NCBI RefSeq assembly: GCF_036898825.1
Contig: NZ_JARUND010000001.1
Location: forward strand, 4,774,001-4,838,000
Reading direction: 5' to 3'
DNA length: 64,000 bases
Source of the DNA: Streptomyces sp. B21-083
Lineage (GTDB): Bacteria > Actinomycetota > Actinomycetes > Streptomycetales > Streptomycetaceae
Each line of letters begins with the position of its first letter. The stretch's first letter is position 1. Of this stretch, positions 1-7,423 are shown piece by piece. Below the pieces are notes generated by a model, which saw only the letters and a program-made list of their open reading frames with translations, was not told the origin of the DNA and did no database searches. The translations under genes were made by a program, and so were the position numbers.

Positions 1-471
1 AGGGAGCGCGACGTCGCGCGGCACGCCTCCGTAGGGATCACGGCTGCGGGCATGCGGCAGCGCGGCGGTGACGCCCATGCGAGCCTCGCTCAGCACGGGC
101 GGTCCGGGTTCGTCCGGGAAGAGGCGGTGCAACGGCCGTACGATTCTGCAGGTCACAGCCCGGGCGACGAACAACGCCCCCACGGGCACGACCAGACGCA
201 GCACCCCGGCGACCAGTGCCGGGGGCGCGAACGCGGCCAGTACAACGGCTGCTCCGACGCTCAGGGACCAGGCAAGCACCGTCATCAGCGAGAAGGCGAC
301 CGTCACAGGCACCCCGCTCATACGCCACGCCCGCAGGTCCACGTCCGTGTCGAAACTGCCGACGCCGACGACGCCCACGGCGGCCAGGAGCCAGAAGCAG
401 ACGACCACGACGAGGGCCGCGGTCAGCAGAATCGTGGGCAGGCCCGTGGCCGCTGCCAAAAATGTCCGCAT
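1..471 (-). CDS. YqiJ-like inner-membrane protein, partial
   Basis: An open frame starts at ATG 471 and runs off the left edge of the window without a stop, giving 157 visible codons. The N-terminus has a hydrophobic segment at about residues 9-34, a short acidic patch (FDTDVD), then further hydrophobic segments at about 50-100, followed by a basic-to-acidic cytoplasmic stretch with FPDEPGP. This layout resembles the YqiJ/DUF1449 family, membrane proteins with a C-terminal OB-fold that usually sit next to a flotillin/SPFH gene. The OB-fold part would lie outside the window, so the family call is an inference from the membrane half and the FPDEP motif. A flotillin gene would be expected just beyond the left edge. 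Confidence 0.6.
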   Translation of the reverse strand, partial: MRTFLAAATGLPTILLTAALVVVVCFWLLAAVGVVGVGSFDTDVDLRAWRMSGVPVTVAFSLMTVLAWSLSVGAAVVLAAFAPPALVAGVLRLVVPVGALFVARAVTCRIVRPLHRLFPDEPGPPVLSEARMGVTAALPHARSRDPYGGVPRDVALP

Positions 472-914
472 CTCCCGGTCCCCCCTTCCGCCCACGGCGC
501 GCATCAGCCGGTCCGGCGGCACACGACCCCTGCTGCCCCTTGCGGACACATGCCGATGCTCGGCAATGAAACCAACGGCCGTGGCCCCCTCGGTCAATGC
601 TGCCAGGCCGAGTCCCGCCTACGCATTGCCGGTTCCCGGCAGTCTTTCCTACGGCCTGCATGCCGGTGACCCTCAACATCCGCTCACCACACACTCCGGT
701 GCCAACGGCAGCCGGGTGGCCACTTACCGCACTCGCCCCGGCGGCGTCTTCCTGGCGAACCCACGCCGGGACACATGAGGATCACGGAAGTACATGTCCC
801 CCACCGGCCGACGGGGCGAGCCGGCGTCTTTGCTCCAACAGCGGCACCAACAGCCATACTTGGCCATGCGGGGACCATCCCCCGACGACTCGATACGGGG
901 GAGGCGGTAATCCG
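472..914. other. Intergenic region upstream of the TerD-like gene
   Basis: About 440 bp between two divergent genes. Several open frames cross it but none shows a plausible start, ribosome site or family signature. It should hold the promoters of both flanking genes; I see no clear operator. Confidence 0.4.
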
Positions 915-1448
915 GTGAGCAGCGACAGCCTGGCAGTGGGGAAGGCCGAGGTACGGCTCAAGTGGGACCCGAGTCCCTGGGATCAGCCACCTCGTCATCT
1001 CGACATCATCGCCACCACTTACTCGGCGGACGCCCCCTACGGGCGACCGGTGTACGTCGTCCACTTCGACAGCCGCTCACCGGACGGCACCATCAACATG
1101 AGTCGGCACAGCCAGACCGGTCAGGGGTTCGGCTATGTCGAAGTGATGACGCTGGAACTTGATCGCCTCGCGTCCTCCTTCGCGCGGGTGGTTGTGGGCG
1201 TGGCCATCCACCAGAACAGCGGCCCCATGACCTTCGGTGACATGTCGAATGCCGGAGTGCTGGTCGTCGAGGGATACCAGGATCTGCTGAAGGACGACTT
1301 CGCGCAGGTCGCCGGATCCACGGCCACAACCGTCGCGGAGTTCACTCGCGGCACCTCCGGAGCGTGGGAGTTTCACGAGATGGTCCGAGGGTTCGACAGC
1401 GATCCCGTGGTCTTCACCGCGGAGATGGGCAGCGCCCAACCGCGCTGA
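915..1448 (+). CDS. TerD-family protein
   Basis: 177 aa from GTG 915, preceded by a GGGGGAGG ribosome site about 12 nt upstream. The body matches the TerD (tellurium-resistance / stress) fold: a WDPSP strand near residue 20, a YVVHFDS strand near 60, a block around HSQTGQGFGYVEVM, then VVVGVAIHQ and a late WEFHEMVRGF helix-strand. Known TerD proteins bind calcium in acidic loops and act in stress and phage or tellurite resistance; several DxD-like acidic positions are reduced here, so metal binding is uncertain. It stands alone: no terZABCEF partners are visible within the window, which is common for extra TerD copies in streptomycetes. A start further upstream would add a low-complexity tail with no similarity. 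Confidence 0.75.
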   Translation: MSSDSLAVGKAEVRLKWDPSPWDQPPRHLDIIATTYSADAPYGRPVYVVHFDSRSPDGTINMSRHSQTGQGFGYVEVMTLELDRLASSFARVVVGVAIHQNSGPMTFGDMSNAGVLVVEGYQDLLKDDFAQVAGSTATTVAEFTRGTSGAWEFHEMVRGFDSDPVVFTAEMGSAQPR

Positions 1449-1753
1449 CCGCCGGCAGCACGGAAAACGTACGGCCGATCACGGTGCCGGCTTCCCGAGT
1501 TCTTGGATCCGGAGGAGCAGGCACTCCGTAAGCGTCAGAGTCTCGGCCCTGGCGTTACTCGTCCGACTCGGGCGGTGGTCGTCGGAGCCATTCGGATGCC
1601 CCGAAACCAGCCCGAGCAAGGCAGAATTCTGGGCTCCTTGGTCTCACTTATGGTCTCATTCGCCCCCGTCCGGCGCCGTCCGGAAGCGTCACCACCATCG
1701 CCTCCACCCCAGGTCAGAACACCCCCGTCCCCCACCGAACCCCCAGACGAAGA
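1449..1753. other. Gene-free stretch before the first tRNA fragment
   Basis: Roughly 300 bp with no convincing gene. It contains a short direct repeat, TGGTCTCA, twice 14 bp apart near 1640-1660, lying just upstream of the tRNA-derived sequence. Otherwise I see nothing. Confidence 0.4.
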
Positions 1754-1870
1754 CTTGGAAAGCGTGTTGGGGGCAACCCCTCACGAGTTCGAATCTCGTA
1801 TCCTCCGCCAGTGCCTCACCGGGCACGATGTCGAAGGGCCCCACCTCACGGTGGGGCCCTTCTTCGTTGA
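1754..1870 (+). repeat. tRNA-Ser(GGA) 3' half plus terminator, copy 1 (attachment-site relic)
   Basis: From 1754 the sequence reads as the 3' half of a serine tRNA: anticodon loop CTTGGAAAGCG (anticodon GGA), long variable arm, T-arm ACGAGTTCGAATCTCGT and acceptor end TCCTCC followed by GCCA. The 5' half is absent, so it is not a functional tRNA. The 60 bp downstream, including a strong hairpin, recurs at 2923-3040 and in part at 7301-7387. A tRNA fragment that begins in the anticodon loop is the normal product of integration by a tyrosine recombinase, so I read it as an attachment-site relic. Confidence 0.8.
1834..1862 (+). terminator. Hairpin terminator downstream of tRNA fragment 1
   Basis: AAGGGCCCCAC pairs with GTGGGGCCCTT across a short loop and is followed by CTTCTT. 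It is the tRNA gene's own terminator carried along with the fragment. Confidence 0.75.
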
Positions 1871-1900
1871 GGGGTGCACTCTGGGTTGCAGTTGCCGAGA

Positions 1901-2030
1901 TCAGGCGGCGGGAGGCTGCTGGTCCGGGCGGGGCCAGAGCAGTTCGCCGACCCTGTCGGCCGTGTCCCTGAGGACGCGGTTGGTGAGGTGCTGGTAGCGG
2001 CGGCGCATGTGGGCCGACTGGTCGACCGGC
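1901..2030 (-). pseudogene. Tyrosine integrase, C-terminal relic
   Basis: On the minus strand, ending at TGA 1903-1901, the frame reads DQSAHMRRRYQHLTNRV, then LRDTADRVGELLW and a Pro-rich tail. This matches the extreme C-terminus of actinobacterial tyrosine recombinases, including the RRYQHLT segment that holds the catalytic tyrosine. No frame upstream continues the integrase domain, so it is a remnant. It lies about 30 bp from the end of tRNA fragment 1, the usual position of int beside its attachment site, which supports both calls. Confidence 0.65.
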
Positions 2031-2098
2031 CCCGCCGCGCTCGGACAAGGACGTACCGGCCGATCTTCCTGCCCTGGTGTTCGGGTCTAGGGCATCGA

Positions 2099-2512
2099 CT
2101 ACACGGCGACGAGGCGCACTCTGTCGCCGCAGAGCTTCGTCATGTCGTCGATGTCCGAGGTGAGCATGACGACCGGGCGCCGCTGACGCAGCGCCATCTC
2201 GGCCACGGCAGCGTCGATGGCGTATTTGTGACCATGCAGCCCGGCGTTGACCAGCATGACTGAGGCGGCCTTCGCCTCCTCGTCCCCGATGTGCACGATC
2301 CGCACGCCGGACAGGACCCAGGCGAGCCGCGCCTTGTCGGTCCGGCTATGCACCGCTTCGATGATGGTGAGCGCGCTGATGACCACCTCCATGCCCCGCT
2401 TGCGGGCTTCGGCGATGAGGGCGACCACGGGCTCGTGATCACTGACGAACTTCGACAGGCCCTCGTAGTCGAGAACGAGGGTGCCTTCGTGACTCAGCCT
2501 GCGGCGGGCCAC
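2099..2512 (-). CDS. PIN-domain toxin (VapC-like), pair 1
   Basis: 137 aa. PIN-domain proteins are Mg-dependent ribonucleases that act as type II toxins. The acidic residues expected of the active site are visible: D15 (VLDYEG), E52 (TIIEAVHSR), D100 (GHKYAIDA) and D120 with D122/D123 (LTSDIDD). The start overlaps the end of the upstream antitoxin gene by 19 bp, so the two are translationally coupled. It is clearly paralogous to the toxin at 3123-3524: active-site spacing is nearly the same and the GLHGHKYAIDA block is shared. Target RNA is unknown. It lies between tRNA fragments 1 and 2. Confidence 0.8.
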   Translation of the reverse strand: MARRRLSHEGTLVLDYEGLSKFVSDHEPVVALIAEARKRGMEVVISALTIIEAVHSRTDKARLAWVLSGVRIVHIGDEEAKAASVMLVNAGLHGHKYAIDAAVAEMALRQRRPVVMLTSDIDDMTKLCGDRVRLVAV

Positions 2513-2778
2513 TGCCCCTCCTCGGCGAACACCTCGTCGAAGACCCGGCGTGCCCGCTCCTGCTCGTGCTCGGAGATCGGCCCCTGACGGCGTTCGTAGT
2601 CGGCCAGGTACTCATCCAGGATCTGACCGCGCAGTTCGCGCTCCACTGCTTCGGTGATGAACGCGGAGAACTCACGCTTGCCGACCCGTCGGCGGATCGC
2701 CTCCGCTGTCCCCTCGGGGAGGGAGAGGCTGACCCTGGTGGCTGGCCCTTCGCCGACGCTGTACGGAATCTCACTCAT
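2494..2778 (-). CDS. Antitoxin partner of the PIN toxin, pair 1
   Basis: 94 aa from ATG 2778 (MSEIPYSVGEG). A short beta strand (TRVSLSLPEGTAEAI) followed by two helices near residues 25-50 fits a ribbon-helix-helix DNA-binding antitoxin; the charged C-terminal half (about 55-94) would clamp the toxin. An in-frame ATG at 2826 exists, but alignment with the second antitoxin, whose protein begins close to the strand, favours 2778. As usual for such pairs it is the first gene and probably represses its own promoter. Confidence 0.7.
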   Translation of the reverse strand: MSEIPYSVGEGPATRVSLSLPEGTAEAIRRRVGKREFSAFITEAVERELRGQILDEYLADYERRQGPISEHEQERARRVFDEVFAEEGQWPAAG

Positions 2779-2922
2779 GCGATCGAGATTATCAAAGGAG
2801 TAGGAATCCGGCCTGGGTGTCACCATCCGACCTACGTTCAGTTATGTCCGGACGCCGCTGGACAGTCCACTCCATTGCTGGTCAGGACACCGACGAACGC
2901 CTCCGAACCTTCTGGCGAACAG

Positions 2923-3040
2923 TTGGAAAGCGTGTTGGGGGGCAACCCCTCACGAGTTCGGCTCTCGTATCCTCCGCAAGCGCCTCACCGGGCACGATGT
3001 CGAAGGGCCCCACCGCTTGCGGTGGGGCCCTTCTTCGTTG
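2923..3040 (+). repeat. tRNA-Ser(GGA) 3' half plus terminator, copy 2
   Basis: Nearly identical to copy 1 from the anticodon loop (TTGGAAAGCGTGTTGGGG) through the T-arm, acceptor end and terminator. Differences include one extra G in the variable arm, GAATC changed to GGCTC in the T-loop, and GCCA changed to GCAA. It bounds the first toxin-antitoxin pair on the right and is followed by the second. Confidence 0.8.
3003..3032 (+). terminator. Hairpin terminator downstream of tRNA fragment 2
   Basis: AAGGGCCCCACCGC pairs with GCGGTGGGGCCCTT, followed by CTTCG. Same position relative to the tRNA fragment as in copy 1, with a compensating stem change. Confidence 0.7.
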
Positions 3041-3122
3041 TCCTCAGCCGTCGTTGTCCTGGCTTTGTCCACAGCGGCGTGGGGCTACGGACGCAGACGG
3101 CGTGACGGAGTCACGGCAGCGG

Positions 3123-3524
3123 TCAGAGTCCGATCATCCGGACCTTGCTGCCGCACAGCCGGGTCATGTCATCGCCATCCGACGTGAGGATGGCGGCTGG
3201 GCCGGGCTGACGCAGGGCCAGTTCCGCGACCGTCGCGTCGATCGCGTACTTGTGCCCGTGCAGACCGGTGTCCCTGAGCAGTTGGGCCGCCGCCTTGGCC
3301 GCCGCCTCCGTGACCGGCTCCACCTTGACCCGGGACAGCGCCCATTGCAGCCAGGGCAGATTCAGCCTGGAGTGGCTCACCTCCACAATGGTGTTGGCAC
3401 TGACGACGAGGTCGGCGCCCATGTCGTGGAACACCTGGAACATCGCCAGAACCTTCCGGTCCTGCGCCACCCAGGCCGACAGCCCCTCGCTGTCCAGGAC
3501 GACGGTCTCGATGCGCCCGCTCAC
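3123..3524 (-). CDS. PIN-domain toxin (VapC-like), pair 2
   Basis: 133 aa from GTG 3524, which overlaps the antitoxin stop as GTGA. PIN active-site acids are D11 (VVLDSEG), E47 (NTIVEVSHSR), D95 (GHKYAIDA) and D115 with D117/D118 (LTSDGDDMT). The C-terminal half is closely similar to the toxin at 2099-2512, while the N-terminal half has diverged. Expected to be an RNase toxin held inactive by the upstream gene product. The pair follows tRNA fragment 2. Confidence 0.8.
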   Translation of the reverse strand: MSGRIETVVLDSEGLSAWVAQDRKVLAMFQVFHDMGADLVVSANTIVEVSHSRLNLPWLQWALSRVKVEPVTEAAAKAAAQLLRDTGLHGHKYAIDATVAELALRQPGPAAILTSDGDDMTRLCGSKVRMIGL

Positions 3525-3769
3525 GCGGCGCTCGCGCCACCGCCGGCCTGCGTCGTACCGAAGATCCGCGCCCGCGCCTCAGCCAGCTCCTCTTCGCTGA
3601 ACGCGCCATGCTCGTCCGTGTGGCCGCGCAGGTCGGCCCCGACGAGCTGGTGCCGGATCTGCCTGGCGACCGCTTCGGCCACATAGCCGGAGATGTTGTC
3701 GGTGACCTTCCTCAGCTCCGCCACCTGCTCGGTGGGGAGCGTCACCGTGATGCGAGTGGTGTCAGCCAT
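3521..3769 (-). CDS. Antitoxin partner of the PIN toxin, pair 2
   Basis: 82 aa from ATG 3769 (MADTTRITVTLP). The strand RITVTLPTEQVAEL followed by the helix VTDNISGYVAEAVARQI fits a ribbon-helix-helix fold, and the acidic tail (SEEELAEARARIFG) would bind the toxin. Coupled by GTGA to the toxin gene. Shares architecture with the antitoxin at 2494-2778 but little sequence, so the two cassettes are not a recent duplication. Confidence 0.75.
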   Translation of the reverse strand: MADTTRITVTLPTEQVAELRKVTDNISGYVAEAVARQIRHQLVGADLRGHTDEHGAFSEEELAEARARIFGTTQAGGGASAA

Positions 3770-3921
3770 GACGGCAAGCATACTGCGATATGCGCATTGC
3801 GGTCCTGCTGTTTCCCGCACGCGGTCCCGTCTGCGTCGGCGCGGCCGGGGCGGCTGTCGACTCGCGCCCGGGTTGGTGCTGGGCGAATACGCGACGCTTC
3901 GGTTCAAGTGGACCCTGGCCG

Positions 3922-4204
3922 GCTAGGACCTGTCCGGCCGATCAAGTCGCAGGAAGACAGCGGCTCCTGTCTGATCCCGGTGAGCGGGGTGATGGGGGTC
4001 CCCCCGCGCGAGGTTGTTCGAGCGTGGGGGAGCGTGCAGCTGCAAGGCGGAGGAGGGCGTCGACGCGATGGGGGTCCCCCCGCGCGAGCGAAGTCGAGCG
4101 TGGGGGAGTCGGCAACCGACGACAACGCGGCTGGGGGTCCCCCCTCCGGGGGAGTGCGTGCCACACCCCGCGTCTGCGACATGACCGGCCGGACAGGTCC
4201 TAGC
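3922..4204. mobile_element. MITE-like element with 29-bp terminal inverted repeats
   Basis: The ends are inverted copies of each other: TAGGACCTGTCCGGCC at 3924 and its reverse complement ending at 4202 match over 29 bp with two mismatches. CTAG occurs at both ends (3923-3926, 4200-4203), which would fit a CTAG target duplication as made by some IS5-family transposases. The 280-bp interior codes for nothing and holds three GGGGGTCCCCC hairpins. The right end supplies the TAG stop of the adjoining gene. A transposase relic of IS5 type lies about 1.2 kb away. Confidence 0.65.
3992..4154. repeat. Three REP-like GGGGGTCCCCC hairpin units
   Basis: Units at 3992-4033, 4068-4108 and 4131-4154 begin TGGGGGTCCCCC and end GTGGGGGAG, each able to fold on itself; the first two share CGCGCGAG. 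The same kind of unit recurs inside tadA at 46859-46895. Confidence 0.7.
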
Positions 4205-5228
4205 GGCCGAGGGCCTGTCGCACGGACAGGTTGTGATACTTCCGCAGCCGGTACAGCTCCCAGCACGACAACGCCGTCACGGACACCGGAGCGCCGAGCA
4301 GAAACACGATCCGGGCAAGGACCGGAACCTCGGCGTTCGCGTTGTTGATCATGTCGAGGGCGGCCATCACCCACGCCACCACGGTGACGAGAACCGGCGG
4401 CAGCACCTCGTGGATGTCGGCGGTGCGGAACACGTGGTTGAGGCAGAGCGCGATCCCGTACAGGGCGAATCCCAGCGACCATGTGCAGAGGGCGATGAGG
4501 ACGACCATGCCGGGAATCCCGATGGCGTCACGGAAGCCAGTGGTCGCCGGGTCGGGCGCGACGGCGAGGGGAAACGTTGCCATGGACCCCATCAGAGCCG
4601 CCACCGCCCCGAAGGGCTTCAGGGACCGCCGCAGGTAGAGCCGGCGCAGCGCGCCCTGCGCGGCGAACGCGAACAGGGCGATCACGAACGGGAAAGCGCA
4701 CACGAGGAAGAGTGTGCTGGTCCAGCTCTGGTCGGCCTTGTCGCTCGCGACGGCGTTGGCACCCTTGGCGGTGTCGACCGGCTTGTACGACATGACCAGC
4801 ACGAGCCAGGCGGCGGCGCCGAGCCCGGTCCGCCACATCTGGATCTTGCGCACCGTCAGGTCCTCGACGGCGTCCGGGCGCGAGGGGCGGAAGGCCCGCT
4901 GGGCGGCATAGATCGGGTTGTAGACGCACTTGAGGATCCGCTGCCCGCGCGTCAGCGGCGGCCGGGGCGGTCGAGGGAACGGCGGCTGCGGGCCACCGCC
5001 GTGCGGTTGTGGCGGGTACGGGCCCCAGCCCCGCGGATGTCCCGGAACCCCCTGCGGCGGCAGGGGGGCGGGCTGCGGCGGGTAGGGCCCCACGCCGGGA
5101 CCGCCGGGGTACGGGTGGGGTCCACCTCCGGGATAAGGCTGAGGGCCGGGACCTGGGCCCGGCTGTCCACCGGGGCCGTATCCGGGGCCGCCCGGCGGAC
5201 CCCACTGACCATTGCCGTGCGTACTCAT
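4200..5228 (-). CDS. Pro/Gly-rich multi-pass membrane protein
   Basis: 342 aa from ATG 5228 (MSTHGNGQWG). The first ~110 residues are a Gly/Pro/Tyr-rich cytoplasmic tail; a conserved-looking link (TRGQRILKCVYNPIYAAQRAF) leads into about six hydrophobic segments between residues 155 and 330. Such N-terminal GPGG/YPGG tails are common on streptomycete membrane proteins of unknown function. I do not recognise a specific family. The stop codon lies in the terminal repeat of the adjacent MITE-like element, so the last residues (SVRQALGR) may have been altered by its insertion. Upstream of 5228 the frame is open but has no ribosome site. Confidence 0.65.
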   Translation of the reverse strand: MSTHGNGQWGPPGGPGYGPGGQPGPGPGPQPYPGGGPHPYPGGPGVGPYPPQPAPLPPQGVPGHPRGWGPYPPQPHGGGPQPPFPRPPRPPLTRGQRILKCVYNPIYAAQRAFRPSRPDAVEDLTVRKIQMWRTGLGAAAWLVLVMSYKPVDTAKGANAVASDKADQSWTSTLFLVCAFPFVIALFAFAAQGALRRLYLRRSLKPFGAVAALMGSMATFPLAVAPDPATTGFRDAIGIPGMVVLIALCTWSLGFALYGIALCLNHVFRTADIHEVLPPVLVTVVAWVMAALDMINNANAEVPVLARIVFLLGAPVSVTALSCWELYRLRKYHNLSVRQALGR

Positions 5229-5370
5229 CCCGTGCGCCCCCGATGTTTTCGTCTGTGCCGTGCGCGGCGCGACTCGAACCATCCGCTCGGCATGCGGCGT
5301 GATCCTACCCATCACGGAGGCCGAGAAGCGCACGCTTCCGGGGCCGGGCCCGTCGCCGCTCGACGCGCCC

Positions 5371-5578
5371 CTCGCCTGTCCGTCCTGCGTTCTTTGCTCC
5401 TTGTCGTCGCCCCCTTTTCGGCCTCGCCAGCCATTTCCAAGGCCGCCAACCGCTCTGGCTCCAGGGCCATCCCGGCGGCGTGATGGTGGGCACGGGCGGT
5501 CGCGGAGTCCACGCTGACCAGGCCCAAGTCGGCCTGGACGCGGGCGGCGGCCTCGGCGATCACTGTTTGCATCAGGTC
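5371..5578 (-). pseudogene. IS5-type transposase relic
   Basis: The minus-strand frame reads DLMQTVIAEAAARVQADLG, then VSVDSATARAHHHAAGM and a charged Lys/Arg-rich stretch. This matches the segment of IS5-family transposases around the first catalytic Asp (VSVDS-T/A-ARAH). Both the upstream HTH part and the downstream DDE residues are missing, so it is dead. It may be related to the source of the nearby MITE-like element. Confidence 0.6.
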
Positions 5579-5677
5579 AGATGGCTCGCTTCGGGTAGTT
5601 CCTCCCGACGGAGAACGGAGAACGGAGACCTGAGCGTGACGGTGCGCGGACCGGCCAGGGGGCACGAGTTCCAGCTG

Positions 5678-6718
5678 TTACTCACTCCGCCGGTGAGGCG
5701 GGAGGGTGTCGGGGGTGACGCGCTCGGCCTCGGCTGCTTCGGCGAGGGCCTCGGCAGCGGCTTCGGCGGCCTGGGCCTTGTCGTTGGCGGCCTGGGCAAC
5801 CATGTCGTCCGAGGGTTTCTCGCGGGTGGCCGGCGACTGGGGCAGCACCTCGGTGAAGGCGCGGGACATGCCCTGGAGCGCGGAGGTGATCTCACTGGGG
5901 ATCACCCAGAAGTTGTTGCCCGAGCCCTGCGCGAGTTGGGGCAGCGTCTGGAGGTACTGGTAGGCGAGCAGCTTGGGGTCGGGGTCGTTGCGATGTACGG
6001 CCTGGAACACCTCGTCGATGGCCCGGGACTGGCCCTCGGCCTGGAGGATCGCAGCGGTACGGTTGCCCTCCGCGCGCAGGACGGCGGCCTGTTTGTCGCC
6101 TTCGGCGGTGAGGATCTGCGACTGGCGCTGTCCCTCGGCCCCGAGAATCGCGGCCCGCTTGTCCCGCTCGGCTCGCATCTGCTTCTGCATCGCGTCCTTG
6201 ATGGACTGGGGCGGGTCGATGGCTTTGATCTCCACCCGGTTGACCCTCAGCCCCCACTTTCCGGTGGCCTCGTCCAGCACCCCGCGCAGCTGACTGTTGA
6301 TGGTGTCCCGCGAGGTGAGGGTCTTTTCCAGGTCCATGGACCCCACGACGTTGCGCAAGGTGGTGACGGTGAGCTGCTCGACCGCCTGAAGGAAATTCGC
6401 GATCTCGTAGAAAGCCGCTCGTGGGTCGGTCACCTGGAAATAGAGCACGGTGTCGATCTCGACGACCAGATTGTCCTCGGTGATGACCGGCTGCGGTTTG
6501 AAGGAAACGACCTGTTCCCGCAGATCGATCACCGGATGAACGCGGTCGACGAAAGGGATGACGAGGCTGAGGCCGGGATCCAGAGTCCGGTGGTAACGCC
6601 CGAGCCGCTCGACATTGCGAGCGCGTGCCTGGGGCACGATACGGACCGCCCGCACCACGGTGAAAACCGCGATCAGCGCGACGATCAGGCCGGCGATGAG
6701 GAACGCCGAGGTTTCCAT
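5678..6718 (-). CDS. SPFH/Band-7 (stomatin-like) membrane protein
   Basis: 346 aa. An N-terminal membrane segment (residues 5-25) is followed by the SPFH domain: IVPQARARNVERLGRYHRTL at about 27-46, DLREQVVSF, TEDNLVVEIDTVLYFQV, and a long helical stretch (AERDKRAAILGAEGQRQSQI) with repeated AEG units at about 190-240 that mediates oligomerisation. The C-terminal 45 residues are Ala/Glu-rich. Such proteins form large ring assemblies that organise membrane microdomains and regulate proteases. The upstream NfeD gene ends 4 bp before this ATG, forming the classic NfeD-stomatin operon. Confidence 0.9.
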   Translation of the reverse strand: METSAFLIAGLIVALIAVFTVVRAVRIVPQARARNVERLGRYHRTLDPGLSLVIPFVDRVHPVIDLREQVVSFKPQPVITEDNLVVEIDTVLYFQVTDPRAAFYEIANFLQAVEQLTVTTLRNVVGSMDLEKTLTSRDTINSQLRGVLDEATGKWGLRVNRVEIKAIDPPQSIKDAMQKQMRAERDKRAAILGAEGQRQSQILTAEGDKQAAVLRAEGNRTAAILQAEGQSRAIDEVFQAVHRNDPDPKLLAYQYLQTLPQLAQGSGNNFWVIPSEITSALQGMSRAFTEVLPQSPATREKPSDDMVAQAANDKAQAAEAAAEALAEAAEAERVTPDTLPPHRRSE

Positions 6719-6722
6719 GATT

Positions 6723-7154
6723 TCAGTCCCGGGGGTAGACGATCGCGGTGGCGCCGCTGATCTCCATGACGTCGACGGTCTTTCCAGGAGGAATCACCAG
6801 CGTCTCGTCGTAGGCGCGGGCTGTCCACTCCTCACCGTCGATACGGACCCTGCCGCCCGCCCCCGTCACCTCCGAGACGACGTAGGCAGCCTTGCCGATC
6901 AACGCGTCCACGCCGAATCGCTCCACCTGGGGCCGGAGTACGTGGCGCAGCGCAACGGGGCGCACGAACAACACGGTGACTGTGGAAACGATGGTGAACA
7001 CCAGGAACTGCAAGGGCAGCGGCATCCCCACCGCGGCGGACCCCGCCGTGACCAACGCGGCCGCACTCAGCAATCCGAGCGCGGCGGTAAGCGTGAAGAT
7101 CTCCGCCACAGCCAGCACGGCTGCGACGATCAACCAGATCAGCCATGGATCCAT
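6723..7154 (-). CDS. NfeD-like membrane protein (short form)
   Basis: 143 aa from ATG 7154 with AGAGG upstream. Three or four hydrophobic segments cover residues 4-75, followed by a soluble OB-fold (GKAAYVVSEV, GRVRIDGEEWTARA, GKTVDVMEISGATAIV), the hallmark of NfeD1b-type partners of stomatins. It lacks the N-terminal ClpP-like protease of long NfeD proteins. First gene of a two-gene operon with the SPFH gene, so both products should act together in the membrane. Confidence 0.88.
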   Translation of the reverse strand: MDPWLIWLIVAAVLAVAEIFTLTAALGLLSAAALVTAGSAAVGMPLPLQFLVFTIVSTVTVLFVRPVALRHVLRPQVERFGVDALIGKAAYVVSEVTGAGGRVRIDGEEWTARAYDETLVIPPGKTVDVMEISGATAIVYPRD

Positions 7155-7300
7155 AGCGTGCCTCTTCTGACCGGTGCGGGCGCGAAGGGCCTGTCTCCCA
7201 CCATTGGACCCCTGTACGGGCAGGCGCGATACCCCTGAGAAGAGAAACCCTTCGTGCGGGCCGGTGCGGGCTCCGGCCCCCGGACAGTCGAGCGGGCTGT

Positions 7301-7387
7301 ACGAGTGCGCATCCCGTGTCCTCCGCCAGTGACTCACCGGGCACGATGTCGAAGGGCCCCGCTGGTCGCGGCGGGCCTTCGACGGTT
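7301..7387 (+). repeat. tRNA-Ser 3' end plus terminator, copy 3 (degenerate)
   Basis: ACGAGTGCGCATCCCGTG followed by TCCTCCGCCAGTG keeps the T-arm and acceptor end of the tRNA-Ser relics at 1754 and 2923, and the downstream segment TCACCGGGCACGATGTCGAA is identical. The anticodon and variable arm are lost. It marks the right end of the segment carrying the second toxin-antitoxin pair and NfeD/SPFH. Confidence 0.7.
7351..7380 (+). terminator. Hairpin downstream of tRNA fragment 3
   Basis: GAAGGGCCCCGC can pair with GGCGGGCCTTC; the stem is imperfect compared with the other two copies. Confidence 0.5.
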
Positions 7388-7423
7388 GTCCGTCGCCGTT
7401 GCGGGAGTCTGGCGGAGTCGGCC

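Noticed and set aside
597..914. Longer N-terminus for the TerD-like protein
   Set aside because: The frame is open but the residues are low-complexity and the GTG at 915 has a good ribosome site right before the conserved region.
1754..1810. Functional tRNA-Ser gene
   Set aside because: The 5' acceptor strand, D-arm and half of the anticodon stem are absent.
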